Shown here: in pieces, positions 1-5,154 of the stretch
Numbering within the stretch: position 1 is the stretch's first letter
Layout of the letters: each line of letters starts with the position of its first letter
Assembly (NCBI GenBank): GCA_038924905.1
Contig: JBCKUK010000039.1
Location: 1 to 11,144 of the forward strand
Length of the DNA: 11,144 bases
DNA from: JBCKUK01 sp038924905
GTDB taxonomy: Bacteria; Pseudomonadota; Gammaproteobacteria; Burkholderiales; Methylophilaceae
Reading direction: 5' to 3'
Notes under the pieces: model-generated
The model's database searches: none
Told to the model about the DNA's origin: nothing
The model's input: only the letters and a program-made list of their open reading frames with translations
Translations under genes and position numbers: made by a program

Positions 1-727
1 GCCCTACTTCGTCCGAGCCTTGCACGTTCGAGCGCACCTGCATTTCGCCTGCGGCAAATACTTTCATCGATTGCGCCAACAGCCCCATACGTTTGGTCAA
101 CAAGAAGTGAAAAATCAGCCACAACAGCAAAGAAAATCCCACTGCAAGGGCGCTAAATTGCGCTATTTGCAATTCCACGACACGCCGTGCTTTGGCCTTG
201 TTCAGACTCAGATCATATTTGGCAAACAATATCCCCATGCGGGACGGGCGGAGTTCATTAATTTTACTGCCGAACAGCACTGGATAGAATGCGCTAATGG
301 CTTGCTTATCTGGGGACAAGTGGATATTTCCAACGCGAGTTAACTTGACCATTGCGATGGTTTCGTTGCGAGCCTTTTGGTGCTGTGCGGAAATTCTCGG
401 CAATACGTCGTTGATGTCGTGGCCAAGCATGCCGCTGCGGGCTGCCGCAATCACCTTACTCGTGTCGTCGGCCAGTATGATATCGATGGCGTCCGAGTCA
501 GCAGAGGCCTCGGCAACTATTTCTTGCAGCCGTGAAAAATCACCTCTGCGCACCGAATACTTCAAGCCGCTCTCCAACGCACTCATTTTCGTCTTCGCTT
601 GTTCAATAGCCTGGGTTTCAATACTAGCCATAGCGGCTTGCATGTTCCACCTCAGGTTGGCAATAGCGATGACACATGAAAACGCAAGCAGCATTAATGG
701 AATCGACCATCGCAGTGAAATGTGCAT
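1..727 (-). CDS. Membrane sensor protein with periplasmic domain and HAMP domain (N-terminal part, runs off left edge)
   Basis: The reading frame is open from an ATG at 725-727 to the window edge, giving about 242 residues. The first segment (about residues 8-25, WSIPLMLLAFSCVIAIANL) is a membrane anchor. A region of about 165 residues, likely periplasmic, follows and includes the stretch ILADDTSKVIAAARSG, which resembles Cache-like sensor folds. A second membrane segment lies at about 191-210 (FSALAVGFSLLLWLIFHFLL). A HAMP linker starts at about 212 and contains the typical AGEMQVR...GSDEVG pattern. Proteins with this layout are histidine kinases, diguanylate cyclases or chemoreceptors; the output domain lies outside the window, so the class is open. 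The start fits a former 1-nt gap after the stop of the binding-protein gene, as in a translationally coupled pair. An IS6-family element now separates the two genes, so the sensor may have lost its original promoter. Confidence 0.8.
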   Translation of the reverse strand, partial: MHISLRWSIPLMLLAFSCVIAIANLRWNMQAAMASIETQAIEQAKTKMSALESGLKYSVRRGDFSRLQEIVAEASADSDAIDIILADDTSKVIAAARSGMLGHDINDVLPRISAQHQKARNETIAMVKLTRVGNIHLSPDKQAISAFYPVLFGSKINELRPSRMGILFAKYDLSLNKAKARRVVELQIAQFSALAVGFSLLLWLIFHFLLTKRMGLLAQSMKVFAAGEMQVRSNVQGSDEVG

Positions 728-751
728 CTTATTTAGACGGTTCGTGAAGTA
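677..751. repeat. 75-bp direct repeat, left copy flanking the IS element
   Basis: This copy is identical base for base to 1574-1648 and abuts the left tip of the IS exactly. It contains the last bases of the binding-protein gene, the 1-nt gap, and the first 17 codons of the sensor gene (677-727). In this copy the sensor start is the functional one. Confidence 0.97.
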
Positions 752-772
752 GGTTCTGTCGCATTAAGTTCC
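752..772. repeat. IS left terminal inverted repeat
   Basis: This 21-bp sequence matches the reverse complement of 1553-1573 at 20 positions. The first 16 bases are identical, there is one G/C difference at position 17, then TTCC matches. It defines the outer left tip of the element. Confidence 0.93.
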
Positions 773-823
773 AAAATGAGAAATCAGTTATGCTGATCAG
801 CTTTAAAAAAACGGTAATACGAC

Positions 824-1516
824 ATGCTTGATACAAAACGGATGCGATTTCTACTGGACCTTATATTAATCTGTATCCGCTGGTACGCAGCTTACCCATT
901 AAGCTACCGTCATTTCGAAGAGATGATGCACGAACGTGGCGTATTTGTCGATCATTCTTCGATCAGCCGCTGGACAATCCGTTTTCTGCCCTTGTTGGAG
1001 AAAGCTTTCAGAAAACACAAACGCCAAGTTGGCGGGAGCTGGCGTATGGATGAAACCTACATCAAGGTAAAAGGTGTCTGAAAATATCTCTATCGTGCTG
1101 TCGACAAAGAGGGCAAAACAATCGATTTTCTGTTGACCGAAAAGCGCGATAAGGCAGCAGCCATACGCTTCTTTGAGAAAGCCATGCAAGACAACGGCAC
1201 ACCTGAAAAAGTATCCATGGATAAGAGCGGCGCCAACAAATCAGCGATCGATCAGATCATTGAAGACAAGGATATTTCCGTCATCGTTCGGCAGATAAAA
1301 TACCTCAACAATATTGTGGAGCAAGACCATCGTGCGGTCAAACGGCTCACAAAACCTATGCTCGGATTTAAGTCATTTCAAGCCGCCAAGAATGTCTTAG
1401 CTGGCATTGAACTCATGCACATGATTCGTAAAGGACAGATGATGTTGGAAGGCTGTGAAGGGATGTCTTTTGCAGACCAATTTTATGCGCTGGCAGGACA
1501 AATCCGTCCAGCGTAA
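824..1516 (+). pseudogene. IS6-family DDE transposase interrupted by an in-frame TGA
   Basis: One frame of 230 codons runs from ATG 824 to TAA 1514-1516 and is broken only by TGA at 1079-1081 (codon 86). The N-terminal part holds the helix-turn-helix region (YPLSYRHFEEMMHERGVFVDHSSISRW). The catalytic acidic residues are D76 (MDETYIKVKG), D133 (SMDKSGANKS) and E166 (NNIVEQDHRAVKR). The family has tryptophan after KVKG(V/K), so the stop is most simply a TGG-to-TGA point mutation. It lies after the first catalytic Asp and before the other two, so neither fragment could catalyse transposition alone. The frame is otherwise intact, with no frameshift, which points to recent inactivation or a sequencing error. 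Suppression of TGA is possible but nothing in the sequence argues for it. Confidence 0.9.
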
Positions 1517-1543
1517 GGGGTAAGCGCGTCATTGTGCCTAAAC

Positions 1544-1624
1544 TCACTTTTGGGAAGTTAATGCGACAGAACCTGAAAACGCAAGCAGCATTAATGGAAT
1601 CGACCATCGCAGTGAAATGTGCAT
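1544..1624 (-). pseudogene. Duplicated 5' end of the sensor gene fused to the IS tip
   Basis: The right copy of the 75-bp repeat carries a second copy of the sensor start (ATG at 1622-1624) and its first 17 codons. The frame then crosses into the IS right end and stops at TGA 1544-1546, giving a 26-residue chimeric peptide that begins MHISLRWSIPLMLLAF. It keeps the start codon and its 1-nt distance from the upstream stop, so it may still be translated by coupling. It lacks the whole sensor body and is best read as a by-product of the duplication. Confidence 0.6.
1553..1573. repeat. IS right terminal inverted repeat
   Basis: This sequence is the inverted partner of 752-772, ends in GACAGAACC and abuts the right copy of the 75-bp direct repeat at 1574. 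It lies 36 bases beyond the transposase stop codon. Confidence 0.93.
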
Positions 1625-1648
1625 CTTATTTAGACGGTTCGTGAAGTA
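1574..1648. repeat. 75-bp direct repeat, right copy flanking the IS element
   Basis: This copy is identical to 677-751 and begins immediately after the last base of the IS. It carries the functional 3' end of the binding-protein gene (HEPSK and stop at 1626-1628) and a redundant copy of the sensor start. Confidence 0.97.
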
Positions 1649-2714
1649 CGCGTTGGATTGCTGTGCCATCGATAAGGGCGATGGGATTAATGGGTTTAGA
1701 GAGAAGGTGCTGCGACAACATCATCGCTTCCAGGCTTTTAATTCTTGCTTTGAGGTGCTGCGCCTGGTTTGAGAACAGCGCGCGATTTTCCTCAACACCG
1801 GTATATTGCAAGCCCTTTAGGCTGAGCATAAAGTCCTGTGTTGAGATTTTTTCACGCTTGGCCATGCGCTGTGCTGCATCGTCGGGATGCTGCCGCAGAT
1901 ACTCAAGCGTGCGAAACCAGCCTGTTATCAGTACAGGCAAGACATCCGTATGTTTTTTCAGGTACTCCTTGCGTACGACCAGCACATCCATGATCTCGCC
2001 TGGAATCTGTGAACTGTCGAACACTTTGTGCGCTCCCGCAGCCAGCAGCGCCACCACCATGGGCGGAAAAGTGACTACCGCGTCAACGAGATTTTCTTTG
2101 TAGGCTTGCGCATGTTCGTTAATTGGTAAGGAGACAATTTGCACATCGGTCGGTGCAAGCGCTACGGAGTGCAACGCGCGATGCAGCATATAAGCCCCAA
2201 GGGCGGTATTCTCTACCCCGATGCGGCGACCCTTTAAATCCACTAAGGATTTGAATTCGGGTTTTGCCAGAATGACATCGGCACCGTTGGAAAAATCCAG
2301 CGCCAAGACAATTTGCGGTTCTTGTTTGTAGCTGGCTAGCAGTAATACTTCATCCAAGGTCAAGGTGGCTGCGTCTATGGCGCCGTTTTGGTAGGCTTGG
2401 ATTACTTGTGTGGCGGAGTAAAATTCGACCAGGCGAATGGAGGATTCTGGAGTATAACCCAGCTCTTGGGCCAGCCATAGCGGCTCATAGCCAGTCCAGT
2501 TAAAGGTTCCAATACGCAGAATAGGCGCCGGCTCAGGTGTGCAAGCAATGCACGATATCGCCACCGTAATGAGTATCGCAAAGAGCCTAAGCCTAAGCTG
2601 CTTCCACCCAGGAAAATAACAAGAGCATATGGTAGGTATTTTGATATACCTATGCAAGCGCGGAAATGATTCGAGCTTGAAAACGATGCAATTTGCATAA
2701 AACTTTGTGACCAT
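1626..2714 (-). CDS. NitT/TauT-type ABC substrate-binding protein, probable lipoprotein
   Basis: The product is a periplasmic binding protein of the SsuA/THI5/NMT1-like group (nitrate, sulfonate or thiamine-precursor binding type). Visible hallmarks are the opening strand LRIGTFNWTGYEPLWLAQELGY, the hinge-type segments NGAIDAATLTLDEVLLLA, DLKGRRIGVENTALGAYMLHRAL and VDAVVTFPPMVVALLAAGA, and IPGEIMDVLVVRKEYL. A hydrophobic stretch (LRLFAILITVAISCIAC) ends at a cysteine that could carry lipid, followed by TPEPAP. I chose ATG 2712-2714 because a perfect GGAGG (2723-2727) sits 8 nt upstream; this gives 362 residues. It leaves about 40 residues before the hydrophobic segment, longer than usual, so a later TTG start is possible, as is an upstream ATG at 2813 (395 residues). 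No permease or ATPase gene is adjacent. The partner is a membrane sensor, so a sensory role is likely; the ligand is unknown. Confidence 0.82.
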   Translation of the reverse strand: MVTKFYANCIVFKLESFPRLHRYIKIPTICSCYFPGWKQLRLRLFAILITVAISCIACTPEPAPILRIGTFNWTGYEPLWLAQELGYTPESSIRLVEFYSATQVIQAYQNGAIDAATLTLDEVLLLASYKQEPQIVLALDFSNGADVILAKPEFKSLVDLKGRRIGVENTALGAYMLHRALHSVALAPTDVQIVSLPINEHAQAYKENLVDAVVTFPPMVVALLAAGAHKVFDSSQIPGEIMDVLVVRKEYLKKHTDVLPVLITGWFRTLEYLRQHPDDAAQRMAKREKISTQDFMLSLKGLQYTGVEENRALFSNQAQHLKARIKSLEAMMLSQHLLSKPINPIALIDGTAIQRVLHEPSK

Positions 2715-2900
2715 TGAAGATGCCTCCATGAATATCCATAAGTTCAGTAAAGAAATGATCATTACCCGCTTGGTCAAACTAATGACCTTAGTGGTATTTT
2801 TTGTGCTGACCATGTTCGTTTCCAGTCTATCCTCAGACCAGACTCAGACTCCAAGCGCAATGCCTTTCAATCACAATGTACAGGTTTTTTTCATGAAGCC

Positions 2901-3761
2901 CTAGAAAGTTTTTTGAACAAAAACAGTGAATGTGTCATCACCAATATTGTCGCCGAGGATTGTATAACCAGCATCTTCAGCATCTGTATCAGTGTAGAAA
3001 GCGCCAACATTCACGCCATTGCTCCAGGATTTAGTGGCGCCAATTTTCCAATCGTTATAAGTGTAAAGTTTATCGTTACTTACACCACCTACACTACCTT
3101 TGTAATCCTGGTAGCCATAATGCAAGTTAGCTGTAATACCTGTTGCACCCACTGGAATATTTGCATTTAATTCAGCGTAGTAAGAGCCGTCAGAATTTTC
3201 TACACCAAGAATATCTGTGATGCCGTATGACACTTTAGCTTGTAGCCATTTGTAAGAAAGTGCGCCATACGCTTCCAGCGTGTATGGGTCAGTGAAACCA
3301 GCGCTGGCTCTACCAGCAGCAGTTTTGCTACCTGGATAAACATAGTTTAAAAGACCTACGTCGTAGCTGATGCCTGTATCACCGATAGTGTTGCGGTAGC
3401 CACCATAGATATCAAGCTCCAGGCTAGAGCCATCATAATTGCCATAATCTTCTAACCAGCTGATATTGGATGCCCATGTGCCAACATAAAAACCACTTGC
3501 GTGAGAGTAATCAACACCACCTTGAATGGCTGGTTTACTATCGGTTTGTGTCAGACCACGGATAATATATTGGCTATATAAACCTATATTGTAAGTAAAA
3601 GTATGTGGTGATGTTGGTGCAGCAGCTACTGCTGGTGTCGCCGTGCCTACACCTTTTTCAGCAGGATGAGAATGCTTGTCTGTGGCTGTATCTTCAGCCA
3701 TGGAAATGGCAGGTATTGCGAGTGCACTTAAAACTGCAAGTGATAATAGTGATTTACGCAT
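2901..3761 (-). CDS. TorF-family (Gcw_chp) putative outer-membrane porin
   Basis: The 286-residue product starts with a clear signal peptide (MRKSLLSLAVLSALAIPAISMA, likely cut before EDT). A short His/Ala/Pro-rich linker follows. From about residue 53 there is a beta-barrel-like domain of alternating aromatic and polar strands (FTYNIGLYSQYIIRGLTQTD, GFYVGTWASNISW, LELDIYGGYR, YDVGLLNYVYPG, LEAYGALSYKWLQAKVSYG, YAELNANIPVG). It ends in a terminal Phe (VFVQKTF), the usual outer-membrane barrel signal. This matches the Gcw_chp/TorF group, whose members often accompany glnK-amtB in betaproteobacteria; substrate is not established. An AAAGGGA ribosome binding site (3771-3777) sits 9 nt before the ATG. 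A candidate sigma-54 promoter lies upstream. Neither glnK nor amtB is downstream here. Confidence 0.9.
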   Translation of the reverse strand: MRKSLLSLAVLSALAIPAISMAEDTATDKHSHPAEKGVGTATPAVAAAPTSPHTFTYNIGLYSQYIIRGLTQTDSKPAIQGGVDYSHASGFYVGTWASNISWLEDYGNYDGSSLELDIYGGYRNTIGDTGISYDVGLLNYVYPGSKTAAGRASAGFTDPYTLEAYGALSYKWLQAKVSYGITDILGVENSDGSYYAELNANIPVGATGITANLHYGYQDYKGSVGGVSNDKLYTYNDWKIGATKSWSNGVNVGAFYTDTDAEDAGYTILGDNIGDDTFTVFVQKTF

Positions 3762-3815
3762 GTTATTTGATCCCTTTAAAAAAATAAATAAACAAAAAAC
3801 ACACGTTTAAAACAA

Positions 3816-3832
3816 CGCAAACTTCATGCCAA
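3816..3832 (-). promoter_or_regulatory. Candidate sigma-54 (-24/-12) promoter of the porin gene
   Basis: On the minus strand the sequence TTGGCATGAAGTTTGCG matches the sigma-54 consensus YTGGCACGRNNNTTGCW except for T instead of C in the -24 box and G at the last position. The essential GG and GC are correctly spaced. It points at the porin gene, with transcription expected to begin near 3805, about 43 nt before the ATG. Sigma-54 control would fit the known association of this porin family with nitrogen genes. No clear NtrC-type dyad was seen upstream. Confidence 0.6.
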
Positions 3833-3962
3833 TAATTATTGTTTAATGATTTTTGTATTGTAACCATATAATCTGTCTGACGCCAACTATAGAATTGTCC
3901 AACGGGGTTTGAGTCTAAGCAGTCGGTTGGAAGCGATTATTATGCGAGGTATGGGGATCAAT

Positions 3963-4142
3963 ATGAACAACGAGCAGTTGCATACCCTGGCCCAGCTACA
4001 GGCCTTTTTGGACGGAACCATAACCGTTGATTTTGCGGTGGCAAGCGATGAGCGCTACGATTTCATCGGCCGCACGGTGCGCCGCTTCGGCTACGGCCGC
4101 CGAAGGGCGGAATTGAGAGCATGGGCACGAGTTGCCCCGTGA
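3963..4142 (+). pseudogene. N-terminal remnant of a DDE integrase/transposase
   Basis: A 59-residue frame begins MNNEQLHTLAQLQAFLDGT and continues VDFAVASDERYDFIGRTVRRFGYGR. This resembles the N-terminus of the integrase-core transposases widespread in beta- and gammaproteobacteria, which are several hundred residues long. After GYGR the sequence changes to an arginine/alanine-rich tail (RRAELRAWARVAP) and stops at 4140-4142, consistent with a frameshift or truncation. No catalytic domain follows. The sequence is more GC-rich than the genes to its left. The assignment is by recollection of the family's N-terminal pattern, so it is moderate. Confidence 0.5.
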
Positions 4143-4493
4143 CGAGCGACAACTCGTCTTGCTTTAGCGCCAACCTGTTACGCCCCTACCACGCGACGCG
4201 CTGATTTAACTTAAGGTAACCCAGTTGGGACGCAATGGCAGCGTTCGCAATGAACCGGGTAGGCCGCCGGTGCTAGAGATAGCCAGACGGTTTTTTATTG
4301 CCCATATTTTCACAGAACGTGTCCCCGGCGTGACGGGCGGTAAGGATGGACTGTTACGGACTCGTGATCAGCTTGGTTGAGTTTCGTGAAATTCTCAAAG
4401 AGATTGAGGCGGAACTCTAGGGAGTTGTGCTTCCCCGAGTTTGCCGTTTACTAAAAAGCACTTAGCGAATTGATGGGCTAGTTGATGGGTACA
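4143..4493. other. Gene-poor junction between accessory region and core block
   Basis: I find no convincing gene in these 351 bases. The first part is interrupted by stops in all + frames; short coding-like stretches such as NLLRPYHATR may be further decay of the integrase remnant. A short + strand frame at 4346-4420 (ATG after TAAGG, 24 residues, ending LVEFREILKEIEAEL) is amphipathic and could be the tail of a lost gene, but it is too short to assign. The GC content is uneven within the stretch, as in patched or transferred DNA. Confidence 0.4.
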
Positions 4494-4520
4494 ACAAAAA
4501 AGCGCCCGTTAAGGCGCTTC
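4494..4520 (-). terminator. Intrinsic terminator after tRNA-Asp
   Basis: On the minus strand a 7-bp stem (AAGCGCC/GGCGCTT, arms 4513-4519 and 4500-4506) with a 6-nt loop is followed directly by a run of T residues. It lies 14 nt beyond the 3' end of tRNA-Asp and closes the HU/tRNA transcription unit. On the + strand no T-run follows the stem, so it acts in one direction. Confidence 0.85.
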
Positions 4521-4533
4521 TATGCTCACTACA

Positions 4534-4610
4534 TGGCGGAGTGGACGGGGCTCGAACCCGCGACCCCCGGCGTGACAGGCCGGTATTCTAACCAACTGAA
4601 CTACCACTCC
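4534..4610 (-). tRNA. tRNA-Asp (anticodon GUC)
   Basis: This 77-nt gene has an encoded CCA end. The acceptor stem GGAGTGG/CCACTCC has discriminator G. The D arm contains AGTTCAGTTGGTTAGAAT, the anticodon stem-loop is CCGGC-CTGTCAC-GCCGG with anticodon GTC, and the T arm contains GGTTCGAGCC. It closely resembles E. coli tRNA-Asp. It lies 64 nt downstream of tRNA-Val and is probably cotranscribed with it. The sequence to its 3' side looks rearranged. Confidence 0.97.
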
Positions 4611-4674
4611 CTTAACTACTGCGGAGAAATTACCCTGTTACTTTGAATAATTTCAACGACTTTTAACCGGCGAG

Positions 4675-4750
4675 TGGTGGGTGCTGACGGGTTCGAACCG
4701 CCGACATTCGCCTTGTAAGGGCGACGCTCTACCAGCTGAGCTAAGCACCC
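4675..4750 (-). tRNA. tRNA-Val (anticodon UAC)
   Basis: This 76-nt gene has an encoded CCA end. The acceptor stem is GGGTGCT/AGCACCC with discriminator A. The D arm contains TAGCTCAGCTGGTAGAGC, the anticodon loop is CTTACAA (anticodon TAC), and the T arm contains GGTTCGAACC. It starts 19 nt after the stop codon of the HU gene with no terminator between them, so processing from a common transcript is likely. Confidence 0.97.
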
Positions 4751-4769
4751 CGCTTCACCAACAAGGGCG

Positions 4770-5042
4770 CTAGTTTACAGCATCTTTGAGGGCTTTACCA
4801 GCTCTGAACTTGGGTGCATTTGCAGCCTTGATTTTGATGGTAGCACCTGTGCGAGGATTACGGCCATTGCGAGCAGCGCGTTTGCCAACATAGAATGTAC
4901 CGAAGCCAATCAAGGTAACAAGACTACCTTTTTTAAGTGCCTTGGTGATTGCGGAAGTAGTTGCATCCAAAGAACGACCTGCAGCGGCTTTAGAAACACC
5001 AGCGGCTTTAGCGATTTGATTAATCAATTCTGATTTGTTCAC
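4770..5042 (-). CDS. hupB: DNA-binding protein HU-beta
   Basis: The 90-residue product is the usual length for HU, the small dimeric protein that bends DNA and compacts the nucleoid. Visible features are the helical N-terminus MNKSELINQIAKAAGVSKAAA, the GFGTF core (residues 46-50), the DNA-gripping arm with RNPRTG (61-66, intercalating Pro63), and the C-terminal PKFRAGKALKDAV. The start codon is GTG (5040-5042), supported by AAAGGGG at 5050-5056, 7 nt upstream. It lies next to lon, as is common in proteobacteria, but has its own strong promoter and a hairpin in its leader. The tRNA-Val gene follows closely. Confidence 0.97.
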   Translation of the reverse strand: MNKSELINQIAKAAGVSKAAAGRSLDATTSAITKALKKGSLVTLIGFGTFYVGKRAARNGRNPRTGATIKIKAANAPKFRAGKALKDAVN

Positions 5043-5066
5043 GTGTAATCCCCTTTCAACATTATT

Positions 5067-5094
5067 TAAGAAAAAATAACAGGTGCGAGCCTGT
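5067..5094 (-). promoter_or_regulatory. Hairpin plus U-run in the hupB leader (lon terminator or attenuator)
   Basis: On the minus strand ACAGG-CTCGCA-CCTGT (5-bp stem, 6-nt loop, 5079-5094) is followed by TATTTTTTCTT. The form is that of a weak intrinsic terminator, 60 nt beyond the lon stop. It lies immediately downstream of the predicted hupB start point (near 5096), so the hupB transcript must also pass it. It may terminate lon readthrough, stabilise the hupB 5' end, or attenuate hupB. Confidence 0.45.
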
Positions 5095-5102
5095 GCTAAG
5101 CT

Positions 5103-5131
5103 TTATAACAAGTGGATGAATGGCCTGTCAA
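5103..5131 (-). promoter_or_regulatory. Sigma-70 promoter of hupB
   Basis: TTGACA (5126-5131) is separated by exactly 17 nt from TTATAA (5103-5108) on the minus strand. The -35 box is a perfect match, and the -10 box matches 4 of 6 (TATAAA, one base further on, matches 5 of 6). The -35 box sits inside a GGCCT-TGAC-AGGCC inverted repeat (5122-5135). This is a strong promoter, as expected for an abundant nucleoid protein. Confidence 0.8.
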
Positions 5132-5154
5132 GGCCTTTCCTCCAATAATCGAGC

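Larger units (their letters stand above)
752..1573 (+). mobile_element. IS6-family insertion sequence, complete ends, 822 bp
   Basis: The element is bounded by terminal inverted repeats at 752-772 and 1553-1573. They begin GGTTCTGTCGCATTAA on both sides and match at 20 of 21 positions. Its length (822 bp) and single transposase gene are typical of the IS6 family; IS26 is 820 bp. The transposase has the family's DDE layout. The element sits exactly at the junction between a binding-protein gene and a sensor gene. IS6 elements normally make an 8-bp target duplication, but here the flanking direct repeat is 75 bp. The transposase frame carries a stop codon, so this copy is probably not autonomous. 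A 10-bp palindrome (GCTGATCAGC, 792-801) lies between the left tip and the transposase start. Confidence 0.93.

Noticed and set aside
297..752. Long + strand frame opposite the sensor gene
   Set aside because: It is antisense to a minus-strand frame with clear membrane segments and a HAMP domain, and its translation resembles no protein family.
677..1648. Reading the 75-bp repeats as an ordinary target-site duplication
   Set aside because: IS6-family elements make 8-bp duplications; a ninefold longer repeat needs another step, so it is reported as a separate observation.
2402..2698. Minus-strand frame of 98 codons overlapping the binding-protein gene
   Set aside because: It lies in another frame inside a gene with clear family motifs and contains only low-information Leu/Arg/Ser-rich sequence.
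2707..2904. + strand frame of 65 codons (ATG at 2728 gives 58 residues) with a hydrophobic segment, divergent to the binding protein
   Set aside because: It has a signal-like N-terminus, but only a weak ribosome site and no recognisable family, and it overlaps the likely 5' region of the binding-protein gene. It could be a small membrane protein, but the support is too thin to list.
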